Source: Tausonia pullulans
Taxonomy: Eukaryota; Basidiomycota; Tremellomycetes; Cystofilobasidiales; Mrakiaceae
Direction: 5' to 3'
Length of the DNA: 64,000 bases
Assembly: GCA_951802195.1 (NCBI GenBank)
Contig: OX637628.1
Coordinates: 124,001-188,000 of the forward strand
The translations under genes and the position numbers were made by a program. Within the stretch, counting starts at the first letter, position 1; each line of letters starts with the position of its first letter. The notes under the pieces were generated by a model. That model ran no database searches. It was not told where the DNA came from and saw only the letters and a program-made list of their open reading frames with translations. Positions 32,272-44,131 of this stretch are shown one piece after another.

Positions 32272-33830
32272 TCATTCATCCTCCCCCTCGGCATCCCGAA
32301 TCTCCTGTTCGAGCCTCGCCCGCTCGGCCTGCCGCATTCGAAGAAGAGTCGCGCTCTCGTAGTCGAGGCTCGACGTCCCCGTTGGTTTGGGCGGTTCGGG
32401 AGCGGGAGCGACTGCGGCGAAAGGGTCGAATGAGAAGGACGGGGTTGAGGGAATCTCGCCTGATCCGCCTGCTGGAGGTGCATGGGAAGCTGAGGAGGAG
32501 AAGGAGACGGGTGAAGTGGCTGCGCGTGTAGTTGATGAGGTTGTGGACGGGTGCTGTGAGAGACGGGCGACCCAGGCGGGCACGGTGCCGGAGGCCCATT
32601 TGGCCTTGACGCCTGCCCAGCCTGGAAATAGAAGGAGTAGACAGAGGTGAGTAAGAGACATACTGGGGATGGAGACCGGAGAATTCGAGAAACGCACCTC
32701 TCTGACCCGTCCGACAGTCGTCCCACAACGCCCAGGCGCTCGAGACGTTTGAGGCAGGGAAAACGAGCATGGCGCTGCCCTTCTTTGAAGACTCCTTCTT
32801 GGACGGGAGGATGACGGCGTGCTCGAGGGAGCCGTACAAGGGCATGATCCGGGCGGTGAGGGCGCTAGAGGAAGCGAGGTCGATAGCGAATGCTGGAAGG
32901 GGCAAGGAGAGGCGGAGGGTCCGCTCGAGCTCAGGGATCTCAGAGCCGTTGGCGGGGGAGGACAAAGATGGGTAGGCGGCCTCCTTCTGCTTGCCTGTGG
33001 CGAAAAAAAAGGGGGGGGGACGCCGTCGTATTAGCTCCAGAGTCATGCGCGTTCCTCACGGTGGGATGGGCAAGCGACGCACCCTTCTCAGCAGCCTTGG
33101 CCTGCTTCTTCGCCTCAGCCCGAGCAGCATCCTCAGCGGCCAGCATAGCAGCTGCTGCGGCCTCCCTCATGCGTCGTCCCTCGGACTGGATTCCAGCCTC
33201 CTGGGCCGAGGATGAGCTCTTCGCATGGGCGTCCTGACGGGCCCTTTTGAAAGCGGCCTCTTCACGAGCGACGAGGTCCTGCGAGTGAAATCGGCGTTGA
33301 CTTCAATCAGCTGACATCTCACATGGAAGAGGACAAGTGACGAGGAAGAGTGGCTCACGTTGACAAGGACGCGCTTCTTCGAATCGTACGCAGCGGTCCG
33401 CTCAGCGAACTTGCGCTTCTCCTCGAGCTTGACATCGAGAATCGCCCGCCTGGGCCCATCGAGGAGGATCGCCTGGGCGAGACTGAGGATGTGGAACTCG
33501 TGGGCTGGATAAGCAGCATCGAAAGTCAGTCATCGAGGGAGATCAACGTCGCGTGAGGTGGAGGACGCGTCAGGCTAAGCAGGAGGCAGTGGGCCGGTTA
33601 AGACTGACCTGCGGTGGGGTTGTCCGGATTCTGAATTTGAAGATCAGAATAAGTCAAGATCAAGTGACAGGGCAAGAAAAGGAGAGGGGATAGCGAAGAC
33701 GAAGACGAACACGATCAGGGTGGACCTCGCGCGATTTCTTCCGGTAAGCCGATCTGACTTCCTTTTCGGTCGCCGTTGGCGTTAGCCCCAACTGGTCATA
33801 TGGGTCAATGTTGGCCTCGTCGATCTCCAT
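32272..33830 (-). CDS. CWC23: Spliceosomal J-protein, DNAJC17/Cwc23 type
   Basis: The first exon begins with the ATG at 33828-33830 and a J domain: DPYDQLGLTPTATEKEVRSA, YRKKSREVHPDR with the HPD triad, then NPDNPTA and HEFHILSLAQAILLDGPRRA. A basic, Ala/Lys/Glu-rich helical linker follows (EGRRMREAAAAAMLAAEDAA). Next comes an RRM-like domain (RTLRLSLPLP, ALTARIMPLYGSLEHAVILP, KKGSAMLVFPAS). The C-terminus is Ser/Pro-rich and ends ERARLEQEIRDAEGEDE. J domain plus RRM is the architecture of DNAJC17 and fission-yeast Cwf23, which join the spliceosome and aid Prp43-related steps. Introns are short; the donor after HPDR is GTTCGT. Overall length is near the family norm. Confidence 0.85.
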
Positions 33831-34120
33831 GATGACAGGCGGCGGGTAAAGGAGAGGAGAAAGCAGGTGGTGGTTGAGAGTAAGGTCGCGAGACGAAAGC
33901 TCCTCGTCGCGTCAATCGTTCGTTAGACGCAATGAATCTCGCCCCAGACTCGCCGCTCCCTCAACTACCACCATTTCTTGCTCTTATCGTCCTAGCTGAC
34001 CCAACACGATACGTACCTCTGTTTCAATCTAGACGCAACCAAGGCCCAGTTTCTCAAGCTGCGGAATCTAAGGTATCAGGAAGAAAATGGAGCACAGGCC
34101 CGTCGGCGGTGCCCGCATTC

Positions 34121-34568
34121 TCATAATCTGCTGAGGCGCTCATCCATCAAAGCTGTTAACTCGGCTACCTGCTGCTGATCGACGAGGGAATCTGTAGACG
34201 CAAGACACGCGGTGCGATGGGCGTCGATGCAGGCTCCGTCTGCTTCCGCTTTACCCACGCAATCTTCCCACCTTTTAAGATCATCGTCGAGCAGTGTACG
34301 CCGGCCATCGACCGCTTTGTCGTCGAACTGCTCGCGAAGACCAGTCAACGAGGGTGGAGATGAGGTGACGGCGGATTTCGGGAGCTGCAGGAAGAGATGA
34401 GCTCGCGAGGGACAGTCAGGGAAGTCTTGTCGGTAGTGGCGAACACACCCGGTGAGACAGGGATCACGAAGCTTGTTCTTTGATATTGTGCTGACAGACT
34501 TATGTTACACTCAAAGGTCTATTTGATACAAACTGCCTGATGGTCACGGTCGACATCCAGCTTCCCAT
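34121..34568 (-). CDS. Small cysteine-containing protein, unknown
   Basis: Two exons (34534-34568 and 34121-34490) join in phase to 134 residues. The protein starts MGSWMSTVTIRHTISKNKLR and then has DPCLTGCVRHYRQDFPDC, later WEDCVGKAEADGACIDAHRT with AC, and a helical end QQQVAELTALMDERLSRL. Seven cysteines in 134 residues suggest metal binding or disulfides, but spacing does not match twin CX9C or a zinc finger I know. The exon 2 frame is open well beyond chance for this length, and an in-frame stop just upstream makes the first exon necessary. I do not recognise the family. Confidence 0.5.
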
Positions 34569-35235
34569 TGTGCTCCCCAAAGCGGACCCTCAAGGGGTGA
34601 TGCATCCGATCATGTATTCAGACTCCTTCCGTCCGTCCCTCTCGCTGGCTGACAGCCTTTGATTTATTGCAAGGCCCACAGCATTTCCCTTGGTCTAGGG
34701 CTCGACGGCAAGCTCTATACCTTCCCAGGTCAAGCCTTTGAAGCATAGATGGAGAATGGTCCAGCCAGACATGAATACTTCGAGCAAGCAACTGTGCCGT
34801 CGTGAACTGATAACGCACGCCTACAAGGCGATACGCCAGATCCACCCGCTTCAATTTCCCTCTCTACTGTTCACAGGCCTCTCGCTTTGCACTTCATCGA
34901 CCTTGTTTCCTTGTCTTCCTCCCACTCTCCAGCCTGACATCGAGCCTTGGAAGCGCGTCGGTGGCACGGCCCATGCGCCGAAGGAGCAAAAGAGTACAAA
35001 AGGGCAGACCCCCGCCGGCTCGCCCCCAACGTCCACCTCGTTTCGCCTCGCCTGTCCGCCCTCCGTCGTCTCCCCTCGCTCATTCTCCTGCCGCCTCGCC
35101 GTCCCTCGACCCACCCCTCGTCGTTTGCACAGCGTTGCCTGCTCAATAGACCGACTCCTTCACTGTAGTCCGGCCCAGAGCCCTCCTCGTCTACTTCTGC
35201 ACCCCCACCCACCTCTTCACACTTTCTCCACCGAG
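34569..35235. promoter_or_regulatory. Upstream region of the TBP gene
   Basis: This 667-base region between a minus-strand and a plus-strand start codon holds their promoters. It is CT-rich close to the TBP start (35160-35230). No TATA box or RNA gene is evident. Confidence 0.4.
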
Positions 35236-36670
35236 ATGGCTCTCCACCTCCCGAACGGCAGCGCTCCTGCATCGACCGTCTCTCAGCAGCTCCAGCCTCT
35301 CGCAGCTCCTACTCCGAGAAGCCTCCCCATCTCGGCGCCCACGCCGGGGGGTGCCGGCCCGTCGAGCGTTCCGAGTGTCCCAGAGTGAGTTGAGGTTCTC
35401 TCTAAACGCAGGTAGACAGACGAGGCTGACCCCTCTCTTCCCACTTCCCCTCCACCCTTCAGGATCACCGCTGTGCAGGGTATTGTGCCTACACTGCAGT
35501 GAGTATACTCTCGCGTGTCGAGTGCAGCGCTGCGTGTCTGGAGGTGGACGCGAGCCGTGGCGTGGCGAGGGATTGGCGGCGACGCGAGGCGAGCACGCGC
35601 GTCAGTCGGAGCAGAATTAGAGAGGGCCAGTCTGCTTGCCAGTTCATCAGCTACAGGGCAGCTCAGCTGGGTCCATGTGCTCTCTGGAGGAGAAATAGAG
35701 CCTCGCTTGACCTTTTGAGTTGGAGGAGAGGGTGCTGAAGCGAAGCGACGTTCAACGGACCGTCGCTGACGCCAACCGCTGCCTCTCGCTTGCCCTGCCC
35801 CGCGCTCTTGCTTGCTCCTCCCTTTCCACTTGAAAGGAACATTGTCGCAACGGTCAACCTTGACTGCCGACTCGACTTGAAGACGATCGCCATGCATGCC
35901 CGGAACGCCGAGTACAACCCGAAGGTGCGTTGCGTGTCGAATGAATCATCTTCTACCCTCATTCTCTCTAGCTATGCGACCCGATGTTATGCCCGCTTTC
36001 CTCTCCACCCATGCACCCACACGTAATTCCATGACATAGCATGCTGACGGCTTTACCCTCTCTTGTCCTCAGCGTTTCGCCGCAGTCATCATGCGTATCC
36101 GAGAGCCGAAGACGACAGCGCTCATCTTTGCCTCTGGAAAGATGGTCGTGACAGGAGCCAAATCGGAGGATGACTCGCGTCTTGCGTCTCGAAAGTGAGC
36201 CGGCCATTCTAGTATCAAGCGGGAAAGCAAGAAGAAAAAAAGAGTGAGGCACTGACGGGGGGGGGCCTGTCCCTCTTCCACCTCAGGTACGCTCGTATCA
36301 TTCAAAAGCTCGGATTCGACGCCAAGTTCTCCGAGTTCAAGATTCAGAACATAGTCGGCTCGTGCGATGTCAAGTTCCCAATCCGTCTCGAGGGTCTTGC
36401 CTATGCCCACGGCACTTTCTCATCCTATGAGCCAGAGGTAAGCACGGTCTCGTGAATCTGTCAGCGCAAGGACGATTGGACTGATGCCTCTTCCCTCTCT
36501 TCGCTCAGCTCTTCCCCGGCCTCATCTACCGCATGATCCAGCCCAAGGTCGTCCTGCTCATCTTCGTCAGCGGCAAGATCGTCCTCACAGGAGCCAAGGT
36601 CCGCGGCGAGATCTACACGGCGTTCAACAACATTTACACCGTTCTTGCCGAGTTCAAGAAGCCGACTTGA
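35236..36670 (+). CDS. SPT15: TATA-box-binding protein
   Basis: TBP nucleates transcription by all three nuclear RNA polymerases. After a 50-residue variable Ala/Pro/Ser N-terminus comes the bipartite core. The first repeat has [60 protein letters not shown]. The second has [40 protein letters not shown] and [10 protein letters not shown]. The end is [14 protein letters not shown] at the TGA 36668-36670. The intron between VPTLQ and NIVATV is about 330 bases; the others are short. The core is essentially invariant relative to other eukaryotes and the start ATG at 35236 gives the usual length. Confidence 0.97.
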
Positions 36671-38119
36671 TCGTGCGCGTCTCGCTCTGTTTGTTCTGTC
36701 GCTTCTCATACGGTCCCTTCCCCTTCCCATATCACTTCTCTCTTTCGTTTGCTCCCGCCTGTGTCTTCCTTTGATCTCTCTCTCCCTTTTCACTCCTAAA
36801 GCTTTCCCCAAGCCTTACTTCCCTTTCCGTTCCCCTTCCCTCTCTCTCCCCCCCCCCCCCCCCCAATCATGTCCGCCGCGAGTACCTTACCGCCGCCGTC
36901 TTTGCAACAATTACTACGCACACATCCATCACACACCCTTATTTGTTCTCCCTCCCTCTCCTCAGCTCATGTCCCTCACGTATCCGTCCCCATCGACCCT
37001 TCCGTTTTTGTCTGCGTGCGTCTCAGGTCTGCCCACGTCAATGCTGCCATGGCTCTGCACCTCTGCTATGTTTCCCCTTGCGCGAACAAGTGGTCTTGAG
37101 TCATTGATTCAAGTCATCTAGCAGACTCATGCCTCTCCTCCCAAAACAAGCAGGAAGGAGAGAAAAAAGAGATCGAGAAACGGGAAACGAGCAATGGTCG
37201 CTGGAACAAAAGGTCGAGGAAGGCAGCCAGCCCGCTGAGGTGGACGTCTGAGGGGGAGGAGACCAAACTCATCTTTCCCAGTCAGCGAGCGAGAAAGAAA
37301 TGCCTGTTTTTTTTTTTTTTTTTTTTTTTATTGTATTGTTTCACCTTCGCACGCAAGAATGTTGAGAGCCGTCCGGCGGCCTTGCCATGCCACAATAGAC
37401 AGGTTCCGATACTCCGGCACGCTCGTGGTCTGCTCGAGTCGGGAGGCTGGCAGAGCGCTGTCAGAGATCCGACCGACGGTCCGGCGTCAACTTGGACTCT
37501 CTTTCCCATGCCACAGCGGCTCATCCAAGCGGGCCGAGCGGGGGTCAGAGATGTCGACTATCTGGAGCACGTGACGTTGCCGATGGGTCACAGAGACGGG
37601 TTGAAAGCCGAAGGAACGCGCGTCGTGAGCAGACCGATCTGGTGGTACCTCGATGCGGAAATGTCGAGCCATGATGGCTTCGGATGACTCCGGACAGACC
37701 TCTGCGCCAGAAACATATTAAGATATATGATATGTGGCCTCAAATACTCAAAAAGGGATATTACAAGCATGTGATACGTGGGGTGCGAGAGGCCAAGAAA
37801 TCAGTATAAGGAAGGCGCAGTAGAGAGCGCGCGCCACATTGCACTGGAGACCGCAACTGCATAAGTAATCGGCATAGTCATCCTTGGATTTTCGGGCGAC
37901 AGTCTTTTGTGCCAAAAGGGGTCATATCTGTAATAGGCCAAAGAGCGAACGACTGAGGCGAGCCTGTCGAGCTGAGCTGGGCACTTCGACATAGAGATGA
38001 GTCTGGGATATTGAAGAATACGATGTTAGGATTGGTCCAAGGGTTAAGGGCTGAGGAGGATAGGTGAGAAGAAGGGCGTAGGTGGAGGAGTGGACTGAAG
38101 TGCTGGCAGTGAAGCAGGC
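36671..38119. other. Intergenic region with T23 tract
   Basis: The first 400 bases are the CT-rich TBP 3' region. A run of 23 T lies at 37307-37329, followed by ATTGTATTG; unlike the LINE tail it is not followed by GTATTTAAGTCATG, so it is not the same repeat. No convincing gene was found in 37.3-38.1 kb, where all frames are short. Confidence 0.4.
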
Positions 38120-38902
38120 TCATTGAGAGGTCTTGGGCAGGTTTGTCGAGCCCACATAGAACTGAAAAGAGGAAGTTGAGCAATCAAGGAGGAGGATGCA
38201 CAGGCGAACCATGCAGATCATCTGAAGTGTGTCGAGTAGAAAGACAAGGTCGGAGGGGCCGCAGCGCAGGCGCGGAAGTGGCCAGGAGCAGAGCCAAGCT
38301 GGCGAGTACGCGAGATCCGCTAACGAACGCACGCACCTCCGTCTTGTCGGCACTCCAGACGTCCCCAGTCTGGTTTAATGGAGCTTGCCACCGACCAAAT
38401 CTCGGGCACAAACCGAGAGGGATGGATGTCACGTCAGTTTGGTGAGCTTGGAAGATTGTTAAGGAAGGAAAGTGACTGCAATCCATTCCGGTCTGTCTGT
38501 ACTGCTCGGCCTGGCTCGGCCGTCTTGAAGATCTTCGTGCGACTCTTTTCCCGTTTGATGAGCCCCTCAATCCACAAATCTGGAGGACGATCATGAACAA
38601 ATAACCGAGATGAGGCAGACGTCGTCGAGTCGACCGGCCGAGCAACTTACAGCACGGAAAAATCGAAGCACACCGACGAGTTAGAGGCCGGTCCATCCCG
38701 GGGCCTCTCTTCCCCACTTCTCCATCAACCGGCTTCCAAGTTCAGCCCAACCGAGGATGACTGCCCAGTCTTGAGGGTGGAGGTCAGTCAGTCCGAAGAG
38801 AGATGAGTAATCGCGAATGGTATCACGAAGCAGCGTGGCAAGGCAAACGAGCGCGCTTCTTTCGTCGGTCCGTTTGATTTGAGCCCCTCCTTTTGCGTCC
38901 AC
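38120..38902 (-). CDS. Hypothetical multi-exon protein
   Basis: Several minus-strand pieces have coherent protein-like sequence and compatible splice sites. An upstream piece reads ERSALVCLATLLRDTIRDYS, SLFGLTDLHPQDWAVIL, then after a possible GTTGGG donor, DLWIEGLIKREKSRTKIFK with TAEPGRAVQTDRNGLQ. Further pieces are FGRWQAPLNQTGDVWSADKT and FYVGSTNLPKTSQ with the stop at 38120. The start codon was not found; the first exon must lie at or beyond 38902. I do not recognise the family. The splice joins were inferred by eye, so the model may be wrong in part. Confidence 0.35.
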
Positions 38903-39662
38903 CTCCTCGCTGCAGACGACGAGGGATCATTCTTGCCTTTCCAAGCCGAGGCCTATATATCTGGAACATAGCCGACCTACTTACGTGGATCCGGACTGAG
39001 CGGGCTCAAAGCGTGAGGACAGGATAGGCTCAGACAGACACGGAAAGAGCGGAGTGATCGTCTCGGAGTTTCAGGCGCGCCTGCCTTGCGTGTGTGAGCA
39101 TAATCATGCATGCGTCAGCGGGACAACAATCGGTTCCAGTGGAGAGGGCTGCCAGCACGACGGTTAGGAAAAATATTAGAGGCAAGGATGGCAAGGGAGT
39201 AACAGAGGGTCGGAGCTTGACGGTGTGCGCACGCGGCGATCCCTTGGCCGCTCTTTCTCTCGTCCTATCTTTGCACGAGGAGGTTTCACCTCCACGTTTT
39301 GCTCCTGACCGAGGGCGGAGTACCAGCTGTTGAGCTGCCACAAGAAGGGAAGTGGGGTGAGGGACGAGGCTTTCGATCACTCCCCCTGTTGGAGAAAATG
39401 CGCCGAGGCCGCCTTCATGCCCCTTCCCCTGCCTTCGCTCTCTGACGCCTTTGGTCCTTGCTGTTCTCACTCGTAATCGCACTCTCGCGCGGCCCCTTTG
39501 CTCGCACCTCAACCACCAGCCGATCCTTGCTCCTTCCCCTCCTCCGTCTTCGGAGTCTTCGCTCTCCTCTCTCGCTTCTCCTTCCCCTTCCCGCCTGCCG
39601 CCTCTCCCCATCTCTCTCTTCCTCCCGTCTCCTCCACTTTCTCCCCTCCTCTCTTCTCGGCT
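38903..39662. promoter_or_regulatory. Upstream region of the STK32-like kinase
   Basis: This region is strongly CT-rich from 39430 to 39660, directly before the kinase start. The long antisense open frame across 39030-39908 is a low-complexity shadow of this CT-rich leader. No RNA gene is visible. Confidence 0.4.
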
Positions 39663-42600
39663 ATGGGTGCCGGCTGCTGCAAGCCTGAGGTCAGTCCCAG
39701 CCCATTCTCGATTGTGCCCCTTGTCACGTCCGAGTCTGACCGTTATTCGCGATATCTCTCTCCTGCCGTCTCTTTCTCTCTCGTCAACCCACCTGTTCTC
39801 GCTACCTCCTTCCTCAATCTCCTGGATCCTCCTTGGTCGTTCGTTGCCTTGATCCTCCTCACTCTTTCCTGCTACCGCCGGCGGGCTTGCCTTGGCATCC
39901 CAGGTCATCGATTTTGAGGGCGAGACGAACCTCTTCCACTTTCAGCTCCTCCGCTCTGTCGGAAAGGGCGCCTTCGGCAAGGTGCGTCTGCGGTTCCGGC
40001 CGTGTCGTCAAGTTGTGTCGCCGTTCTGTCTGCATCGTAGGGCGCATGTGTCTGTTTGTCTCGGGTTGGGTTCCCCGACATTGGCCCCTTGCCCGGATGC
40101 TTCGCGTCGCTGCACTGTTTGGCGGCTACCTCGCATGCTCCTGCTTGGCCTGGCTACCATGCTTGACCGGTGTCAGGGTCCTATCGAAATGACGAGGAAA
40201 GAGTGGGGAAGGGTCGGTAAGGGGTCTAAGCGCCCAGCGCTTTCTTCTCCTCCCTCTGTCTATCTCAGTTCTGTTGCACTGTCTCTTTCTTCCTTCGCTT
40301 GCGCTCGCCCGCCTATCTCCTCGTAGCATTCTGCTCTTCGGCGGGAGAATGCGCCATGCATTCTCACATTCTCGCGCGATGCCACGGGATCCTGCTACTC
40401 CTGGCCGAGACGAGACGATGCCAGTGGTCCTGTCGCTCAACTCGCGCTTTCAGACGATTCTTGTCCCCATCTCAAGTCTGAGATGACTCGTCTTTCGACT
40501 CAGCGGGTGCCGAGTGGGCGGGCAGACAGGTGGCGAGCACTGGGAACCCAAAGCGGGCGGGCGCGACAACGCGATCCGAGTGTTCCCTCGCTCTTGTCCT
40601 TCCCACCCTTCTCTCTCCCCTCGTCCTCTCTACCCCTCTCCCTCGTTCGCCTCCTCACCCTCTGTTTCGGAGAGCGAGAGAGGCGTCGGGGTAGGGGATT
40701 GTTTGGCTGGCTCTGAGCTTGGTCTCATCTCATCGTGGGGCTGTCGCCTCTCCCCCCTCCCCCTCTCTCCCTCCCTGGCTTCTCCTGCCCCTTTGGCCTT
40801 CAACTCCGACGCGCCCTCCCCCTTGTCACCACCCTCGTTCTGACATCTTAACTCGTCTTCTTTCTCCCCCTCCTCATAGGTCCGCGTGGTTCAGCACAAG
40901 CAGACCAAGCAGCTCCTCGCGCTCAAGTATATCAACAAGTCGAAATGCTGTAAAATGAAGGCCGTCGCTAACATTATTCAGGAACGACGGCTACTGGAGG
41001 AGGTGAGCCATGCCCCTCCTGAGTTTTCTGATCTCGACTGACCTTCTCCGTCCCAGATCGACCATCCCTTCGTCGTAAATATGCGCTACGCATTCCAGGA
41101 CGACGAGAACTGCTTCTTTGTTCTCGACCTCATGCTCGGAGGCGACCTCCGCTGTGGGTGTCCTTCTCCTTTGCATGTCGTGCCACAACCTTTTCACTGA
41201 CGACTCTTGACTCCCAGTTCATATCGATCGGATGGGCGGCTTCGAGGAACAGGCGGTCCAGTTTTTCGTCGCCGAGACCGCCCTCGCGATCGACTACCTG
41301 CACTCGATCCGGATCGTCCACCGGGATCTCAAGCCGGACAACCTCCTCCTTGACGAGAACGGCCACGTTCACCTCACCGATTTCAACATCGCCGTTCATT
41401 TCTCTTCGGGCCGTCAGCTGACGGGTGTCGCCGGTTCGATGGCGTACATGGCGCCCGAGGTGCTCGCGAAGAAGGGCTACTCGTGCCAGATCGACTGGTG
41501 GTCCCTGGGTGTCATCGTCTACGAGCTACTTTTCGGTCGCCGGCCATTCAAGGGCAAGACCAACTCGGCGCTCACGGAGAGCATCCAGGGCGAGAGGCTC
41601 ACGTTCCCGGACGACGCGCTCGAGCGATGCAGACCCGAGGGGCTCAGCTTCATCCGAGGGGTTCGTAAGATTGACGACTTAGGCACCTGGTCTCCTTCAG
41701 CGTTTAGCTGACTCGTCTCGCCCTCTTCTTCCACAGCTCCTCGAGCGCGACCCGCAGAAGCGTCTTGGTTGGAAACGTAACGGCCAGGGTCTCGATGACA
41801 TCAAGAGCCACCCTTGGTTACGCCGCCTCAAGTGGGCCGACATCGGCGAGAAGCAGGGCGACCCGCCGTTTGTGCCTGACGTGCGTTGAGACCTTCTGCA
41901 CCTCGGCCCTTTGGGCTTATCTTCGTCGTTTGGGGCTGACCTCCCTCTGCTCGTCGTACAGTCGAAAAAGGCCAACTTTGACGCCACGCACGAGCTCGAG
42001 GAGCTTCTCCTCGAGGAAAACCCGCTCAAGGCGCGCAAGCGCAAGGTTGGCCAGGACCCACTCGCCATGTCGCCGGATATGCGGATGATGGAGGAGCAGT
42101 ATGTTGCTCTCTCTTGCTCTCTGATCTTCTGCCGCGGCCAATCGCTGACTCCCGCTTGCCCCCTCTCTCCCCAGCTTCAAGATTTACGACTCGCGTCACA
42201 TGGCCCGCAAGTCGTACTACCACCCGGCGATGTCTCAGACGCAGAGCCAGACGCAAACAACCATGACGGGCTCAACGGTCCTCGATGAACCGGCAATTAT
42301 GACGCCGCCGGCAGGGTTGTCTTCCGCTGCCCCAGCCGCTGTGAGGGGAGAACCCGTGGGGGGACGGGGGACGCCGCTCATGCAGATCGTCAGTCGGTCG
42401 GGCGTCCACGTCGAGAGCCTCATCGCCGATGGAGGAGGCATGCCTCGGAGACCGATGGTCGACAGCGACGAGGACGAGGAGGGCAACAGACAGCACCAAC
42501 AGCAGTCGTCGAGGTGTGAGCGGTTGGTACGCCCTATCGCTGGCTTCCTTTTTCGTGTCGATGTTTACCCTTGCTGGAGAACGCGTGACTAATTATCGTT

Positions 42601-42870
42601 TCCTCTGACTCTAGGATTGAGTTGCAACCTGGTCAACGATCCAGGGACGCTTACCCGCCGTCCTCGCCAGGGCCTAAGTATCACCAGCATCAGCCGCCAT
42701 CTCCGCAACCGTACCATCAGCAGCAGCAGCAACCTCACTGGCGGAACGATCCGCTTCTCTCGGCCCGGCAGCGTGGGGATCACCGACCCATGCGCGATTC
42801 GACGCGCTCGGCAACCTCGGATAGACCGCTCCTGCTCGATGAGGAGTGCTCGGCGTCTCGGGGAAGCTAG
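39663..42870 (+). CDS. Ser/Thr protein kinase, STK32/YANK family
   Basis: The kinase belongs to the AGC-like YANK group. MGAGCCKPE at the start offers Gly2 for myristoylation and Cys5-Cys6 for palmitoylation, so membrane attachment is likely. Kinase motifs in order are [20 protein letters not shown], the [11 protein letters not shown] catalytic loop, [10 protein letters not shown] with DFN in place of DFG (usual for YANKs), MAYMAPEVL, and [31 protein letters not shown] and HPWLRRLKW close the domain. The tail has the family-like [20 protein letters not shown] and then a Gln/Pro/Ser-rich stretch ending CSASRGS. The intron after GKGAFGK (39982-40879) is 898 bases, and the first (39690-39903) is 214 bases; other introns are short. 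The stop is at 42868-42870. Confidence 0.92.
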
Positions 42871-44131
42871 ACTTTCTCTCTCTCTTCCTCTCTTCCGTCC
42901 CTTGTGTGTTTCTTGTTCTCCTTGGAAATCTAGCTCTCAATTTTATTTTCTCCCTCCAACCCTCTCTCGCTCCTCGCCTGCTTGGTTTCTCCGCTGTCTT
43001 CGTTTCTTCGCTCATTCTCTCCCTTTTCGCCTTTCTTTCTCTCGCAAACTCTTTCTCTTGCTCCCGAGCTCTCCAACATGCATCTACCTATCTCCAGCTT
43101 TTTCTTTTAACGCCCCCTCCTTTCCCCTCTCCCTCTCTCATTTCTTAGCATCGTTCACTCACCTAACCCCCTCCCTCCATCTCACTTGGCTGGGTATCGC
43201 TTAATCCACCCCTTTCCCTTTTCTCTACACGCTCACACGCCTCTCAATACATGCCCTCCGGAATCTTTCTTGAACGCTCGCATGATCTCTTCGTTGAGCC
43301 ACTTGCGCGCGCCATCGCCTGCCCACCTGCCCTTGTCCAAGCGCGATCTTGCCCGCTCGTACCCAGTGAGCCCACACTCTAGAGCGCATCTCTTGTCCTC
43401 GCTGCATGTCATCGAGCGAGCAGGTGGTCCAGGACAAGGGGTCCCTCCGCTTCGCAACGTCACGTGACCCGAGCGTGCCCTTCCTTCCCTTGCGGACGGC
43501 GACGACTTCGGGTCGCGCCTTTGGAAACGCTCCCTTCCCTCCCTCAGCAACTTACTCTTTCCTCAGTTACTCGTTCGTCCGCCCTTTCTCCCTTCTCCTT
43601 GCCCCGTCCCTCCTCTTTCTCGCTGCCAGTTCGGAGCCACCTCATCCTCTCGTCGTTAGCCTTCTTGGCGTCCTAGGGACCATGGGAGAAGGGCAAGCAG
43701 GGAGGACAACGGCCGGGGCTAGCTGGCGGGAAAAAAAACCTCGCGCGACTGGCCCTGGTCCCTTCCTCCGCCCTCGCCTCTCCGCTCCCAGCGCTCCTTT
43801 GGAAGACATTGGTGGTGCTGGAGTGAGCTTGAGGAAGGCACACCGGGGGGATCAGCTTGCTCGAGGGTCGTTGGAGAGAGGCCAACGGACGGTGAAGGGG
43901 GACGTGCCTGCTGGCTTCTCGCTCTCGAGAAGCCTTCTTTTCACGGAGGCCTGGCTCGTCCTCCCGACCTGCTTGTCGCCTCTCGCTAGCCCAGCGGGCG
44001 CTCAGTATCCCTCCCACTCTCATAGAATCACGGTGACTGACTATCTTGTCCCTTCACTCCCTCACAGAGCCGGGCCTAGTGCAACCAACGTCGTTGTACT
44101 ACCGAACTTTACACAAGACTTCTTTTCGACA
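42871..44131. promoter_or_regulatory. Intergenic region kinase / eS10
   Basis: The first 350 bases are a CT-rich 3' region of the kinase. The remainder precedes the ribosomal protein gene and should hold its promoter. No ORF with family-like sequence or RNA gene was seen. Confidence 0.4.

Noticed and set aside
37307-37329. T23 tract considered as the tail of another LINE copy
   Set aside because: The sequence beyond the T run is ATTGTATTGTTTCACC and lacks the GTATTTAAGTCATG box that marks the family.
39030-39908. A 292-codon minus-strand open frame upstream of the kinase
   Set aside because: It mirrors the CT-rich leader of the kinase gene and consists of Arg/Glu/Gly repeats without a domain.
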